DNA of 64,000 bases from an uncultured SAR86 cluster bacterium (GCA_902582355.1 CACHRR010000001.1:106236-170235), one strand, 5' to 3'; shown: positions 37,372 through 48,331, counted from the first letter of the stretch. Notes: a model not told the origin generated them from the sequence alone. Numbers and translations are program-made.

Positions 37372-37486
37372 AGAAAAAAGAAATCCTGTTAAAAAGAATA
37401 TGGATAAATTCCATAAACCAAAAACTCATAAAGACAAAACAAAATATAATAGAAAGAAAAAAACTAAAGACTTTGATTCAAATTGA
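37358..37486 (+). CDS. Small basic ORF of unknown function (42 aa)
   Basis: ATG at 37358, stop TGA at 37484. The product begins MAPAKEKRNPVKKNMDKFHK and ends TKDFDSN. About 17 of 42 residues are Lys, Arg or His, with no hydrophobic stretch and several PxK/KxH motifs, so a nucleic-acid or ribosome-associated peptide is plausible. It overlaps the end of the peptide transporter gene by 14 bases and the 3' end of dapE on the opposite strand by 23 bases, and it fills the only gap between them. Coding status is inferred from the open frame and composition. No good ribosome-binding site is visible, and it could be chance in AT-rich DNA. Confidence 0.45.
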   Translation: MAPAKEKRNPVKKNMDKFHKPKTHKDKTKYNRKKKTKDFDSN

Positions 37487-38591
37487 TTAATATCTTTTTG
37501 TAAATATCCTTTAATGTCCATAGTTCATCGATACTTACATGTTCATCAATTTGATGAATAGATTTATTTACAGGTCCAAGCTCAACAATTTCAGTATTCA
37601 TTGCTGCTACAAAACGACCGTCTGATGTTCCACCTTTAGCATTCAATTCAGGCCTATATCCAGTTACTTCCTCTGATGAAGAGCATACAATATCTTTAAA
37701 AAAATGATCTTTTGTATAATATGGATTTCCATTTAAGTCCCAACTTAAATCATAGTCTAGCCCAAGATTTTTTAATATTGATTCAAAATCAGATTTAAGA
37801 CTATCTTCAGTTGATTCTGTAGAAAATCTAAAATTAAATGTCATCTCAAGCTCACCGGGAACAACATTATGAGCTCCTGCTCCTGATTTTATATTTGATA
37901 TTTGAAAACCAGTTGGATCAAAAGCCTCGTTACCATTATCCCAAACTTTGTTTTTGAGTTTTGAAATTAACTCACCTGACAATAATATTGGATTTATAAC
38001 TTTCTCAGGATAAGCAACATGCCCCTGTTTACCAAAAATTTTTAGACATCCTCCTAAAGAGCCTCGTCTACCAATTCTTGCACAATCAGCAACTTTTTCA
38101 CTTGATGTTGGCTCACCAACTAGACAGAAATCTATAATCTCATTATCTCTAATCATTTTATCTATGATTTTATCGATAAATCCGTCTTTTGAGGTACCTT
38201 CCTCATTTGAGGTTAGCAAAATTGCTAATCTAAAATTAAGCTTATCAACTTCACTTATAAATTCATTCGCAGACTCAATAAAGGCTGAAACAGATGCTTT
38301 CATGTCTGCAGTTCCTCTTCCATAAAGCGTATCTCCCTCAATTGTTGCTGAAAAAGGAGGATATTTCCATTTGTCTTCAGGACCACTTGGGACGACATCT
38401 GTATGACCTAAAAAACAAAATAGTTTTCCTGTGGTACCAACAGTTGCATATAAGTTTTCAATATTTTGATAATTAATTCTTTCACAATTAAAGTTTGATT
38501 TTTTTAGCTCTTTTTCTATAAGATCAAAACAACCCATATCTTTTGGTGAAATTGATTTAATTTGAATAAGATTTTGAAGTAGCTCAATCAT
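37464..38591 (-). CDS. dapE: Succinyl-diaminopimelate desuccinylase
   Basis: M20 zinc peptidase-family enzyme cleaving N-succinyl-LL-DAP to LL-DAP. Metal motifs FLGHTDVVPSGPEDKW and YGRGTADMKAS, and catalytic TSNEEGTSKDGF are visible; the C-terminal NAKGGTSDGRFVA matches the SGGTSDGRF signature. 375 aa from the ATG at 38591, exactly the E. coli length. The frame stays open six codons further into dapD, but those residues do not fit the family. The start overlaps the dapD stop by 8 nt. Confidence 0.97.
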   Translation of the reverse strand: MIELLQNLIQIKSISPKDMGCFDLIEKELKKSNFNCERINYQNIENLYATVGTTGKLFCFLGHTDVVPSGPEDKWKYPPFSATIEGDTLYGRGTADMKASVSAFIESANEFISEVDKLNFRLAILLTSNEEGTSKDGFIDKIIDKMIRDNEIIDFCLVGEPTSSEKVADCARIGRRGSLGGCLKIFGKQGHVAYPEKVINPILLSGELISKLKNKVWDNGNEAFDPTGFQISNIKSGAGAHNVVPGELEMTFNFRFSTESTEDSLKSDFESILKNLGLDYDLSWDLNGNPYYTKDHFFKDIVCSSSEEVTGYRPELNAKGGTSDGRFVAAMNTEIVELGPVNKSIHQIDEHVSIDELWTLKDIYKKILINLNQSL

Positions 38592-39492
38592 TTTTATGAA
38601 GAGCCTCATTTAATTCTGAAACCTTTATGTTATCTTTTGCAACCACCATTCCATTAGTTGAGTCTCTATAAAATAAAAGGTTTGACAAACCTGAAAGATT
38701 AGAAGCTTTAACGAGTTTTGTATTATTATTTTCATTAATTGTAACTTTTGTACCTGCAGTAATATATAAGCCAGCTTCAACAGTACAATTATCTCCTAAA
38801 GATATCCCAATTCCAGAATTTGCACCAAGTAAACAATTTTCTCCAATTGAAATTTTTACATCATTCCCTCCGGACAATGTTCCCATGGTGCTTGATCCAC
38901 CTCCTAAATCAGAATTATTACCAACAACTACACCTGAAGAGATTCTACCTTCTATCATAGCTTTTCCAAGAGTGCCTGCATTGAAATTAACAAATCCCTC
39001 ATGCATTATTGTTGTTCCTTCACCAAGATATGCACCCAACCTAACTCTAGATGAATCTGCAATTCTTACTTTTTTGGGAATTACATAGTCGGTAAAGCAT
39101 GGAAATTTATCAATTGATCTTATGTATAAATTATTTCCATGAAATTTAGATTCATTAAGTCTTGCATCAATTTCTTCAAGAGCAATTGGGCCTTGATTGG
39201 TCCAGACAATATTAGGCAAGATAGTGAATAATCCTTCTAAATTAATTGTATTTGGTAAAACAAATTTATGAGAAAGAAGATGTAATTTAAGATAAGCATC
39301 TCGAATATCTTTTATAGGATCATTAAGAGTATCTTCATTAAAAGATATTTCAAATAATTTTTGATTATCATTATTTAATTTAAAAAGATTATTTTCTATT
39401 TCTTTTCCATTAAACTTTATGCTTGAAAAATGCATATCAAGCACTTCTCCTTTTTGAGAATGATTTGAAATACCTTTACAAATTGTTTTCAT
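38584..39492 (-). CDS. dapD: Tetrahydrodipicolinate N-succinyltransferase
   Basis: Adds succinate from succinyl-CoA in the DAP branch. Left-handed beta-helix acyltransferase: RVRLGAYLGEGTTIMHEGF, NFNAGTLGKAMIEGRISSG, GGGSSTMGTLSGGN, CLLGANSGIGISLGDNC. At 302 aa with this hexapeptide pattern it belongs to the longer DapD type seen in Pseudomonas, not the 274-aa E. coli type. The substrate made by DapB (6157) enters here, and the product goes to DapE, with which it overlaps. Confidence 0.96.
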   Translation of the reverse strand: MKTICKGISNHSQKGEVLDMHFSSIKFNGKEIENNLFKLNNDNQKLFEISFNEDTLNDPIKDIRDAYLKLHLLSHKFVLPNTINLEGLFTILPNIVWTNQGPIALEEIDARLNESKFHGNNLYIRSIDKFPCFTDYVIPKKVRIADSSRVRLGAYLGEGTTIMHEGFVNFNAGTLGKAMIEGRISSGVVVGNNSDLGGGSSTMGTLSGGNDVKISIGENCLLGANSGIGISLGDNCTVEAGLYITAGTKVTINENNNTKLVKASNLSGLSNLLFYRDSTNGMVVAKDNIKVSELNEALHKND

Positions 39493-39521
39493 GGGGAGAT
39501 TATAGTTTTAAATAATTTATT

Positions 39522-42026
39522 TTATAGTATTTTTTTTAATGCTTTTTCAATTTTATTTATTCTTCTACTTGAAACGAGATTTTTTTCATATGTACATATT
39601 TCAAAAGAGTCCTCAACTCTCTCTCCTAGGGTATTAATTCTTGCAGATGAAATAGAAACTTTATTTTGAAAAAATACTTTGGCTATATCTTTTAATAATC
39701 CATTTCTATTAATTGTTTCAATTGTTATTACATTAAAACCTTTTTCAGTATTAATTGAGCTTGAAATAATATTATTTTTTTCAAATTTAAAGTCATTTTT
39801 CATAGTTTTGAATGAATCTTCATGCCCATCTTTTTTATTAAAATTTCTTTCTATTTTTTTGGATAAATCTTTTAAGTCTGTTTTAGTAAGCTTTCTGTCA
39901 TGATAAGAGTATTTTGTCATGAAAGTATTAGCAGCAAAGGAGTCATCTGTAGATGAAAATATGCTTGCATCGATAATCTCAAGACCAGATTTCTCAAGAG
40001 TTTGTGTTAATTTTAAGAAAAGACCCTTAAAATTATCTGCTTTTACAAATATTTCAATGATCTTATCAAATTTTCTTTTGCATCCTATAACAAGATCTCT
40101 ATTTTTACTTTTAAGAATTAAATCAATTTGCCATTCTAAAGATTCACTATCATGCTTATTAAAATAGTTGTCATTTAGTTGAAATAGATAATGATTCAAA
40201 TTAGAGGCACCTTGTTGCTTCAACTTATTCAGAATATTTTCTTTTCTATTCTTTGCAATCTCAATTGACGCTCCTAGAGGATCTCTATTTAATTTTCTTC
40301 TTGCTTGTATGTATAAATCTTTTAAAAGTTGATGCTTCCATCCATTCCAGAGATTTGGATTAGTTGCTCTAATGTCATTAACTGTTAATAAGTATAAATA
40401 ATCAAGTTTTTCAGCCTGTCCAACATTTTGAGTAAACTTATCAATGGTTTCTGGATCTGTGATATCTTCTTTTTGAGAAATAGATGACATTATTAAATGT
40501 TTTTCTACCAACCACGATATTAAATTTGAGTCTGTTGATGACATGCCAAGTCTTTTTGCAAAATTTAAACTCATTTTAGCCCCAATTTTTGAGTGATTTC
40601 CTCCCTTTCCTTTTCCGAGATCATGAAAAATACCTGCAATATATAAAATTTCAATTTTGTTAATTTTATTTATTAACTCATGCTCAAATTCTAAATTTTT
40701 TGTTTTATAAAGAAGCATTTGTCTCATATTGCGAACAACCTTAAATGTGTGTTCATCTACTGTATAAACATGAAATAGATCAAATTGCATTTGACCAATA
40801 ACATCTGAAAATTCAGGTATGTATGCTTGGAGAACGCCAAGATTTTTCATAGTTTTGAGTATTGATGAAAGATTATATTTTGATCTTAAAATTTCTTTAA
40901 ATTGATTAGCGTATAAAGGATCTTTTCTAAAATTACAATCAATAAGACCTAATTTTGATTTAATTAAAGATTTTGTTTTAGTATCAATTGAAGTTATTTT
41001 TTTTGTTTTACCAATCTGTAAGAAAATTTCAAATATATATTGTTTTTTTTTATTTAAATTAGTGTTTCGGATTCCAATTTTATTTTTATCTTTGTATATC
41101 CCATTTATTTTTTTTAAAGAAATAACGTCTTTTTTTTCGTTAAACTTTTCAAAAACTATTTCATTAAAATATGATAAAACTGACGCATTTTCATAAAAAT
41201 GTTTCATCATCGCTTCAACTGACATTTTTTTTGTTTTCTTATTTAATTTTGCATATTTTGAAATTTCTATTTGCGTTTCAAAATCAAGCCTATTTTTATT
41301 GGATATAATATTAGTTGCAAATCTCAGTGATTTTACAAAATTATATGATTTTACTGTTTCTAAGAAAATGTCGTTGAGTTCATTTGAGTTTTTAATATCG
41401 TTTATAGTTTTCAATTCATAACAATGTTGAAGTATCCATAAGGCTGTATGAAAATCTCTCAATGTTCCTGGCGATTCTTTTAAATCTGGTTCTAAGTTGA
41501 ATGCAGTAGAGTTATATTGCTTGTATCGATTTTGTTGTTCAGTTAATTTTTTTTTGTAAAAATTTTTTTTACTCCATAATTTTGTCAAGGCTTTAGATAT
41601 TTTATTATCGATAGACTGATTAGAAATAATAGCTTTTCTTGTGAGATATGATGTAAATTCTTTAATATCTTTCTTGGCAATTTTTTTTACATCATTTATT
41701 GACCTTACTGAATGACCTACTTTATAACCTTCGTCCCAAAGAAAAGTTATAAATTTTTCGATGTTCCTATAATCTTTTACATTATTTGTCTCGATTATTG
41801 ATATATCCACATCAGAAGACGGAAACATCTCTTGTCTTCCAAACCCACCATTAGCGTATATTACAAAATCATCTTTTAGACCAAAAAGCTTAAAATTTTT
41901 ACTTATATTATGTTCAATCTGATTAGAGCATTTCTTTAAATATTTATTAATTTTAGATGGTTTGGAGTATATCCTTGAAAAATTTTTAATAAATTTGTCT
42001 TCTAAAGAACTTAAATTTTGTTTCAT
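39522..42026 (-). CDS. glnD: Bifunctional uridylyltransferase/uridylyl-removing enzyme GlnD
   Basis: Glutamine sensor that uridylylates and de-uridylylates PII (GlnB/GlnK). Domain order is intact in 834 aa (E. coli 890): nucleotidyltransferase motif YANGGFGRQEMFPSSDVDIS near residue 60, a helical linker, HD domain with GIFHDLGKGKGGNHSKIGA near 470 and YTVDEHTFKVVRN upstream, then two ACT domains (about 690-760 and 770-834; the second starts FNVITIETINRNGLL). It overlaps map by 4 nt. No PII gene is in this window, but an intact GlnD implies one elsewhere. Confidence 0.96.
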   Translation of the reverse strand: MKQNLSSLEDKFIKNFSRIYSKPSKINKYLKKCSNQIEHNISKNFKLFGLKDDFVIYANGGFGRQEMFPSSDVDISIIETNNVKDYRNIEKFITFLWDEGYKVGHSVRSINDVKKIAKKDIKEFTSYLTRKAIISNQSIDNKISKALTKLWSKKNFYKKKLTEQQNRYKQYNSTAFNLEPDLKESPGTLRDFHTALWILQHCYELKTINDIKNSNELNDIFLETVKSYNFVKSLRFATNIISNKNRLDFETQIEISKYAKLNKKTKKMSVEAMMKHFYENASVLSYFNEIVFEKFNEKKDVISLKKINGIYKDKNKIGIRNTNLNKKKQYIFEIFLQIGKTKKITSIDTKTKSLIKSKLGLIDCNFRKDPLYANQFKEILRSKYNLSSILKTMKNLGVLQAYIPEFSDVIGQMQFDLFHVYTVDEHTFKVVRNMRQMLLYKTKNLEFEHELINKINKIEILYIAGIFHDLGKGKGGNHSKIGAKMSLNFAKRLGMSSTDSNLISWLVEKHLIMSSISQKEDITDPETIDKFTQNVGQAEKLDYLYLLTVNDIRATNPNLWNGWKHQLLKDLYIQARRKLNRDPLGASIEIAKNRKENILNKLKQQGASNLNHYLFQLNDNYFNKHDSESLEWQIDLILKSKNRDLVIGCKRKFDKIIEIFVKADNFKGLFLKLTQTLEKSGLEIIDASIFSSTDDSFAANTFMTKYSYHDRKLTKTDLKDLSKKIERNFNKKDGHEDSFKTMKNDFKFEKNNIISSSINTEKGFNVITIETINRNGLLKDIAKVFFQNKVSISSARINTLGERVEDSFEICTYEKNLVSSRRINKIEKALKKIL

Positions 42027-42793
42027 TGGTGTTCATCATTTCTTTTAGTAAGAATTTCACATCCATTCTTTGTAACAGTCAACGTATGCTCCCATTGTGC
42101 TGAATTTCTTCCATCTTTTGTCTCAACCGTCCATCCATCCTTGAGAGTTTTTGTATATTTAGTTCCCTGATTGATCATTGGCTCAATTGTGAAACACATA
42201 CCTTCTTTTAATTCGAGACCTTCACCCTTATTTCCATAATGAAGAATTTGAGGTTCTTCATGATATACACTACCAATACCATGCCCGCAATAATCTTCTA
42301 CAACACTGTAGTAATTCTTTTCAGCATGTGTCTGTATGGCATGACCAATATCACCAAGATGTGCACCTGGTTTGACAACCTCAATTCCTTTGTAAAGACA
42401 CTCTTGTGTGACTTTAACTAATCTTTCATTATGAGGAGCACATTTACCAACAAGGAACATCTTAGATGTATCTCCATGCCAACCATTCTTTATTACGGTG
42501 ACATCAATATTAAGAATATCTCCATCTTTAAGTATTTTTTTTTCATTTGGAATACCATGACAAATTACGTTATTAAGACTTGCACAAATAGTCTTTTCGT
42601 AACCTTTATATCCTACATTCGCAGGGACAGCCTTTTGAACGTTAATAATATATTCATTACATAATTGATCTAATTTCTCTGTGGATATTCCAGGCAAAAC
42701 ATGAGGAGTGATCATTTCAAGCACTTCAGCAGCTAATTTTCCTGCAATCCTCATTTTCTTAATTTCTTCAAGAGTTTTTATTGATATATTCAT
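42023..42793 (-). CDS. map: Methionine aminopeptidase type I
   Basis: Removes initiator Met from nascent proteins. The pita-bread fold metal ligands are all visible: Asp in LNIDVTVIKNGWHGDTSKMF (two), His in EDYCGHGIGSVYHEEP, Glu in CFTIEPMI, and Glu in SAQWEHTLTVT. Substrate-binding His is in NNVICHGIPN. 256 aa, short type-Ia form. It heads map-glnD-dapD-dapE. In E. coli map is divergent from rpsB, whereas here, as in Pseudomonas, it leads glnD. Confidence 0.98.
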   Translation of the reverse strand: MNISIKTLEEIKKMRIAGKLAAEVLEMITPHVLPGISTEKLDQLCNEYIINVQKAVPANVGYKGYEKTICASLNNVICHGIPNEKKILKDGDILNIDVTVIKNGWHGDTSKMFLVGKCAPHNERLVKVTQECLYKGIEVVKPGAHLGDIGHAIQTHAEKNYYSVVEDYCGHGIGSVYHEEPQILHYGNKGEGLELKEGMCFTIEPMINQGTKYTKTLKDGWTVETKDGRNSAQWEHTLTVTKNGCEILTKRNDEHQ

Positions 42794-42932
42794 TTTTTTT
42801 CATTTATATCTAGACAACAGTTAACTTAATCTATAAAGTACAATTTTAATGTCAGCATGTAATTTTAGCTCATTAAATCAAAAAAATTCTTTTAATAGTA
42901 TCCATAAATCTTTATTTTATAGAATCCTTATT

Positions 42933-42947
42933 ATGGTGAATTTTTAG
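42933..42947 (+). other. Four-codon mini-ORF terminating on the carA start
   Basis: ATG GTG AAT TTT TAG occupies 42933-42947, and the last G of the TAG is the first base of the carA GTG. It could deliver terminating ribosomes to a weak GTG start that lacks a clear Shine-Dalgarno. This is a sequence observation; whether it is translated is unknown. The rest of the 153-bp map-carA interval shows no clear promoter hexamers, PyrR-type site or attenuator that I would defend. Confidence 0.3.
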
Positions 42948-44068
42948 TGTCATTTAAAGCAGTACTAGCATTTGAAGATGGTAGTTTATTCTATGGAGAG
43001 GGTTTTGGAAAAGAAAAGTTTGATGTAGGTGAACTAGTATTCAATACATCAATGACAGGGTATCAAGAAATTATTACAGATCCATCCTATAAAAAACAAA
43101 TTATTACTTTTACTCATCCTCACATTGGAAATACAGGAATCAATAAGGAAGATAGTGAATCAGAAAAGATTCACGCATCAGGTATTGTTGTAAAAAATTT
43201 CTGTAATAGTCCAAGTAATTGGAGATCAGAGAATTCACTTGAAGATTTTTGCATTAAAAATGAGATTATTGCAATTTCAGATGTTGATACAAGAGAGATA
43301 ACGTCTTTACTTAGAGAGAATGGTGCAATGAATTCATGTATTGGATCACTTTCAAAGATTTCTGCTGAAGAAGCTGTTAAAAAAGCAAAAGAATTTGGAG
43401 GTTTAAAAGGAATGGATTTAGCAAAGGTGGTATCAACTGAAGATGATTACAAATGGAATGAAGGCATTTGGCCTGAAGTGAAAAAATCTAAAAATTCATA
43501 CTCAGTAGTAGCTTATGATTATGGAATAAAAGAAAATATATTAAGACTTTTATCAGAGCATGTTGGTGAAGTTAGAGTAGTAAATGCAAAAACACCTTTT
43601 GAGAAGATAATGAAATCTAATCCACAAGGTATATTTTTATCAAATGGTCCGGGTGATCCAGAGCCTTGTGATTACGCAATAAGAAATATTAAAAAGTTCC
43701 TAGAAAAGAAAATCCCTATTTTTGGTATTTGTCTTGGCCATCAATTATTAGCATTAGCTGGTGGGGCAAAAACATTCAAAATGAAATTTGGTCATCACGG
43801 TGCAAATCATCCTGTACAAGATGTTGAATCAGGAAATGTTTTTATAACTAGCCAAAATCATGGTTTTGCTGTAGATGAAAAAACTTTGCCATCACATATA
43901 AAAGTTACACATATTTCATTATTTGATAAATCTCTTCAAGGAATTGAATTTATTAAATCTCCTGCATTTAGCTTTCAAGGTCACCCTGAGGCAAGTCCAG
44001 GACCACAGGAGATTCAAATTTTGTTTAAAAAGTTTAGCACTATGATAGAAGAATATGCCAAAACGTAA
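42947..44068 (+). CDS. carA: Carbamoyl-phosphate synthase small (glutaminase) subunit
   Basis: Hydrolyses glutamine and passes ammonia to CarB for carbamoyl phosphate (arginine and pyrimidines). The N-terminal CPSase small domain opens [15 protein letters not shown] and contains [17 protein letters not shown]. The class-I amidotransferase domain has nucleophile Cys262 in [15 protein letters not shown] and the catalytic His-Glu in [11 protein letters not shown]. 373 aa (E. coli 382). GTG start at 42947, chosen because the frame upstream is closed and the residues align to family N-termini. It overlaps carB by 14 nt. Confidence 0.98.
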   Translation: MSFKAVLAFEDGSLFYGEGFGKEKFDVGELVFNTSMTGYQEIITDPSYKKQIITFTHPHIGNTGINKEDSESEKIHASGIVVKNFCNSPSNWRSENSLEDFCIKNEIIAISDVDTREITSLLRENGAMNSCIGSLSKISAEEAVKKAKEFGGLKGMDLAKVVSTEDDYKWNEGIWPEVKKSKNSYSVVAYDYGIKENILRLLSEHVGEVRVVNAKTPFEKIMKSNPQGIFLSNGPGDPEPCDYAIRNIKKFLEKKIPIFGICLGHQLLALAGGAKTFKMKFGHHGANHPVQDVESGNVFITSQNHGFAVDEKTLPSHIKVTHISLFDKSLQGIEFIKSPAFSFQGHPEASPGPQEIQILFKKFSTMIEEYAKT

Positions 44069-47000
44069 AGACATCTCGTCAATTCTAATAATTGGAGCTG
44101 GACCAATTATTATTGGACAAGCATGTGAATTCGATTATTCAGGTGCTCAAGCCTGTAAGGCACTAAAAGAAGAAGGATTCAGAGTAATATTAGTAAATTC
44201 TAATCCAGCTACAATCATGACAGATCCGCTATTGGCAGATGCAACTTATATAGAACCAATTCATTGGAAGTCTATTGAAAAAATAATTGAAAAGGAAAGA
44301 CCTGATGCAATTTTGCCAACTATGGGAGGACAAACTGCTCTAAATGCAGCGCTAACACTAGATAAAGAGGGAGTATTGGAAAAATTTGATGTTTTTTTGA
44401 TCGGCGCAAACAGAAAAGCCATAGACAAGGCAGAAGATAGACAACTTTTTGATGAAACAATGAAATTAATTGGTTTAGAAACACCTGCATCAGGAATAGC
44501 GCATACAATGATAGATGCAATGGCAGTTCAAAAAAGAATTGGTTTCCCTTGTATTATAAGGCCTTCTTTTACAATGGGTGGTACTGGAGGTGGTATTGCT
44601 TACAATATAGCTGAGTTTAAAACGATTTGTGAAAAGGGTTTAGAGCTGTCTCCTACAAATGAACTTTTAATTGATGAATCTCTTATTGGTTGGAAAGAAT
44701 ATGAGATGGAGGTTGTAAGAGATTGTGAAGATAACTGCATAATTGTTTGTTCAATTGAAAATCTAGACCCTATGGGAATTCATACAGGTGATTCAACTAC
44801 CATAGCTCCAGCTCAAACACTTACAGATAAAGAGTATCAAATAATGAGAAATGCTTCTTTTAAAATTTTAAGGGAAATTGGTGTTGAAACCGGAGGATCA
44901 AATGTTCAATTCGCTGTAAATCCTAAAAATGGAAAAATGGTTGTAATTGAGATGAATCCACGGGTAAGTAGATCTTCTGCACTTGCTTCAAAAGCAACTG
45001 GCTTTCCAATTGCTAAAGTGGCAGCATTGCTTTCAGTTGGCTATACATTAGATGAGCTTAAAAATGACATCACTAAAGGTCTAACACCTGCCTCTTTTGA
45101 GCCAAGTATCGATTACATTGTTACAAAAATACCTAAATTTGCTTTTGAAAAATTTCCACAAGCAAGCTCAAAATTAACAACTCAGATGAAGTCTGTAGGA
45201 GAGGTAATGTCAATTGGATCTAATTTCCAAGAATCATTTCAAAAAGCTTTATGTAGTTTGGAGGAGGGCTTAAATGGCTTAAATTCTGTATATAAAGATA
45301 AAAAATTTCCATCAGACGAAGAAATTAAGAGTGAAATGACAATACCGGGACCCAAAAGGATTTTTTATATTGCAGAAGCAATTCGAAAGGGTTGGGAGAT
45401 TGAAAAAATTTATTCTCTTACAAAAATTGATAATTGGTTTTTAGACCAAATACATGAACTAATTAATATAGAGGAAAGAATTAGAACGCTTGATATTGGA
45501 GACTTAAGTAAAAAAAATCTTCAAAATTTAAAGGAAAAAGGATTTTCCGATAGCAGAATTGCTCAAATAATGGGAGTAACAGAAAACCGAATAAGACTCT
45601 GTAGAAAAAAATATAATGTAGAGCCTATTTTTAGAAGAGTAGATACATGCGCAGCAGAGTTTGCTACTTCAACATGTTATATGTATTCATCATATGGAGG
45701 AAAGTGTGAGAGTAAGCCAACTTCAAATAAGAAAATAATTGTCATTGGTAGTGGTCCGAACAGAATTGGCCAAGGTATAGAGTTTGATTATTGTTGTGTT
45801 CATGCTTCACTTGCAATGCAAGAGGAAGGATATGAATCAATAATGGTAAATTGCAATCCTGAAACTGTTTCAACAGATTATGATATCTCTAACAGATTAT
45901 ATTTTGAGCCAATAACATCAGAAAAAATATTAGATATCATAGATTTAGAAAAACCTGATGGAGTAATAATTCAGTTTGGTGGACAAACTCCACTGAAGCT
46001 TGCTAACACTTTATCTAAAAATAATGTAAATATTTTAGGAACAAATGTCGATGCAATTGATCGATCTGAAGATCGAGAAAGATTTCAGGAGCTTGTTATA
46101 AAGCTAAACTTAAAACAACCTAAAAATGCTACTGCTAAAAATGTAAAAGAGGCTCTTAAGAAATCAATAGATATTGGTTTTCCAACTGTCGTAAGACCAT
46201 CATATGTTCTTGGCGGAAGAGCAATGCAACTAGTAAATAATGTTAAAGAATTAGAGAAATATTTAAATGAAGCTGTTGAAGTTTCTAATAGTAAACCGAT
46301 TTTGTTAGATAGTTATCTGACTGATGCAATTGAAGTTGATGTCGATGTTGTATCAGACGGAAAAAATATTGAAATTGGTGGAATACTTCAACACATTGAA
46401 CAAGCTGGTATTCATTCTGGCGATTCTGCATGTTCCTTACCACCATATAGCCTATCAAAATCAGTTCAAAAAAAAATGAAAGACCAAGCCTCTAATATTG
46501 CCAATGAATTAAAGATAAAAGGTTTAATGAATATTCAATTTGCAATAAAAGATGATGAAGTTTATATAATTGAAGTTAATCCAAGAGCATCAAGAACTGT
46601 TCCATTTATTTCAAAAGCTATAGGTAATTCTCTAGCAAAAGTTGCATCTAAAGCTATGATAGGAAAAAGCTTAAATGACCAGAAGTTTATAGCAAATCTT
46701 CCTAAAAATTTATTTTTTGTTAAGGAGGCTGTTATGCCTTTTGATAAATTCCCTCATGCTGATCCTATACTTGGGCCTGAAATGAAGTCCACAGGAGAGG
46801 TTATGGGTATTGGAAAAGATTTTGGAGAGGCTTATGCAAAAGCTCAACTTGGTGCGAATAAATTATTGAGAAGATCTGGGAAGGTATTTATTAGTGTTAA
46901 ATCAACTGATAAAAAGTATCTTGATAAATTTGTTCCAGAAATAATTGATGCTGGATTCAAAATTGTAGCTACCTCTGGAACCTCAAAATATATTGAAGAA

Positions 47001-47270
47001 TTAGGATATCACGCAGAAACTATCAACAAGGTTACAGAAGGCAGGCCCCATATTGTTGATAGTTTATTAAATAATGAGATTGATTTAGTTATTAATACCA
47101 CTGAAGGATCTCAATCAATTGAAGACTCTGCATCCATTAGGCAAAGTGCTTTGAGGAATAAAATTTTTTGTACCACAACAATGTTTGGAGCATTTGCAAT
47201 ACTAGATGCTTTTAAAAGTCATGAAGAAAATTGGACTTTCAACACCCTTCAAGAAATAAATCTTCTCTAA
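44055..47270 (+). CDS. carB: Carbamoyl-phosphate synthase large subunit
   Basis: Two tandem ATP-grasp synthetase halves joined in one chain (1071 aa; E. coli 1073). The first half opens [20 protein letters not shown] with [20 protein letters not shown]; the second starts near residue 555 at [20 protein letters not shown]. The C-terminal MGS-like allosteric domain (about 940-1071) binds UMP/ornithine in relatives. The start is shared exactly with E. coli CarB (MPKR). PyrH (8719) uses a later product of the same pathway, and greA follows after 16 bases as in Pseudomonas. Confidence 0.99.
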   Translation: MPKRKDISSILIIGAGPIIIGQACEFDYSGAQACKALKEEGFRVILVNSNPATIMTDPLLADATYIEPIHWKSIEKIIEKERPDAILPTMGGQTALNAALTLDKEGVLEKFDVFLIGANRKAIDKAEDRQLFDETMKLIGLETPASGIAHTMIDAMAVQKRIGFPCIIRPSFTMGGTGGGIAYNIAEFKTICEKGLELSPTNELLIDESLIGWKEYEMEVVRDCEDNCIIVCSIENLDPMGIHTGDSTTIAPAQTLTDKEYQIMRNASFKILREIGVETGGSNVQFAVNPKNGKMVVIEMNPRVSRSSALASKATGFPIAKVAALLSVGYTLDELKNDITKGLTPASFEPSIDYIVTKIPKFAFEKFPQASSKLTTQMKSVGEVMSIGSNFQESFQKALCSLEEGLNGLNSVYKDKKFPSDEEIKSEMTIPGPKRIFYIAEAIRKGWEIEKIYSLTKIDNWFLDQIHELINIEERIRTLDIGDLSKKNLQNLKEKGFSDSRIAQIMGVTENRIRLCRKKYNVEPIFRRVDTCAAEFATSTCYMYSSYGGKCESKPTSNKKIIVIGSGPNRIGQGIEFDYCCVHASLAMQEEGYESIMVNCNPETVSTDYDISNRLYFEPITSEKILDIIDLEKPDGVIIQFGGQTPLKLANTLSKNNVNILGTNVDAIDRSEDRERFQELVIKLNLKQPKNATAKNVKEALKKSIDIGFPTVVRPSYVLGGRAMQLVNNVKELEKYLNEAVEVSNSKPILLDSYLTDAIEVDVDVVSDGKNIEIGGILQHIEQAGIHSGDSACSLPPYSLSKSVQKKMKDQASNIANELKIKGLMNIQFAIKDDEVYIIEVNPRASRTVPFISKAIGNSLAKVASKAMIGKSLNDQKFIANLPKNLFFVKEAVMPFDKFPHADPILGPEMKSTGEVMGIGKDFGEAYAKAQLGANKLLRRSGKVFISVKSTDKKYLDKFVPEIIDAGFKIVATSGTSKYIEELGYHAETINKVTEGRPHIVDSLLNNEIDLVINTTEGSQSIEDSASIRQSALRNKIFCTTTMFGAFAILDAFKSHEENWTFNTLQEINLL

Positions 47271-47286
47271 TTGATATAATAAAATA

Positions 47287-47763
47287 ATGAGTAGAATACC
47301 ACTGACAAAAGAGGGAGAAATTTTGATTAAAGAAAAACTTTCAAATCTTAAATTTGTTGAAAGACCTGAAATTTCTCAAGCTATTGCTGAAGCAAGGGCA
47401 CATGGAGACTTAAAAGAAAATGCAGAGTATCACGCGGCAAAGGAACTCCAAGGTATAATCGAAGCAAAAATTAATGACATGGAAAATGCTTTAGCAAATG
47501 CTCAAGTAATTGATGTTACTAAGATTCCAGAAACTGGAAGAGTAATTTTTGGATCTACTGTAAAAGTTTATGATCTTAATGAAGATAAAGACATTGTCTA
47601 TAAAATTGTTGGAAATCTTGAATCAGATCCTGATAAGGGCGAAATTTCAATTGAAACACCTATAGCAAAAGGACTTCTAGGAAAACATGTTGATGATGAA
47701 GTTTTAATCAAAACTCCTTCAGGAGGCATTAACCTCGAAATTTTAGAGGTAAAACATATATAA
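47287..47763 (+). CDS. greA: Transcript cleavage factor GreA
   Basis: Rescues backtracked RNA polymerase by stimulating cleavage of the transcript 3' end. The N-terminal coiled-coil hairpin (residues 1-75) carries the catalytic acidic tip in [20 protein letters not shown] (Asp and Glu). The C-terminal FKBP-like domain includes GSTVKVYDL and the closing [14 protein letters not shown] [16 protein letters not shown]. 158 aa, identical in length to E. coli GreA. Between carB and rlmE. Confidence 0.98.
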   Translation: MSRIPLTKEGEILIKEKLSNLKFVERPEISQAIAEARAHGDLKENAEYHAAKELQGIIEAKINDMENALANAQVIDVTKIPETGRVIFGSTVKVYDLNEDKDIVYKIVGNLESDPDKGEISIETPIAKGLLGKHVDDEVLIKTPSGGINLEILEVKHI

Positions 47764-47767
47764 CTCA

Positions 47768-48328
47768 ATGCAGTCAGATAATTGGACACAAAAAGCAAAA
47801 GATATGGGTTTTCGTTCACGTGCTGTCTTCAAATTAGAAGAAATATTAAAGAAAACTAGACTTAAAAACATTATTAATGTTTTAGATCTTGGCTCTTCTC
47901 CTGGAGGGTGGTCGCAATTAATTGTAAAGAAATATAATAATTCGAGAGTCTTTGCAATTGATATTTTAGATATGGAAAAAATTGAAGGAGTAAATTTTTA
48001 TAAAGAAAGTATTGAAAACATTCATTTGATTAAAAATATAAATCAACTAAAAGGACAGTTTGATCTTGTAATTTCTGATATAGCCCCAAACTTGACGGGT
48101 ATAAGTGCAACTGATTTAGAAAATATTTTAGTATTAAACATCTTAACTAAAGATGTGGCATTTAACTATTTAAATAATGGCGGCTCATTTATTATGAAAA
48201 CTTTTCAAAATAATAACTTAAAAACTTTAAGGAAAAATATGGAATTATCATATAACTTAGTTCAAACTTATAAACCAGCTGCATCAAAAAAACAATCAGG
48301 TGAAATATACCTTTATGGAGTGAAGTAA
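47768..48328 (+). CDS. rlmE: 23S rRNA 2'-O-ribose methyltransferase RlmE (FtsJ/RrmJ)
   Basis: Methylates U2552 of 23S rRNA, a late step of 50S assembly and heat-shock-linked in E. coli. SAM motif LDLGSSPGGWSQL is near residue 40. The K-D-K-E catalytic set is visible: Lys in FRSRAVFKLEEI, Asp in ISDIAPNLTG, Lys in FIMKTFQ, Glu in SGEIYLYG. 186 aa against 209: the basic N-terminal segment before the methyltransferase fold is shortened. It precedes ftsH by 3 bases, as in most relatives. Confidence 0.96.
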   Translation: MQSDNWTQKAKDMGFRSRAVFKLEEILKKTRLKNIINVLDLGSSPGGWSQLIVKKYNNSRVFAIDILDMEKIEGVNFYKESIENIHLIKNINQLKGQFDLVISDIAPNLTGISATDLENILVLNILTKDVAFNYLNNGGSFIMKTFQNNNLKTLRKNMELSYNLVQTYKPAASKKQSGEIYLYGVK

Positions 48329-48331
48329 TTT

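Noticed and set aside
42794..42932. Pyrimidine attenuator or PepA/ArgR-type operator before carA
   Set aside because: No T-rich terminator hairpin, ARG box or clear promoter hexamers could be identified; only the mini-ORF at the start codon is reported.
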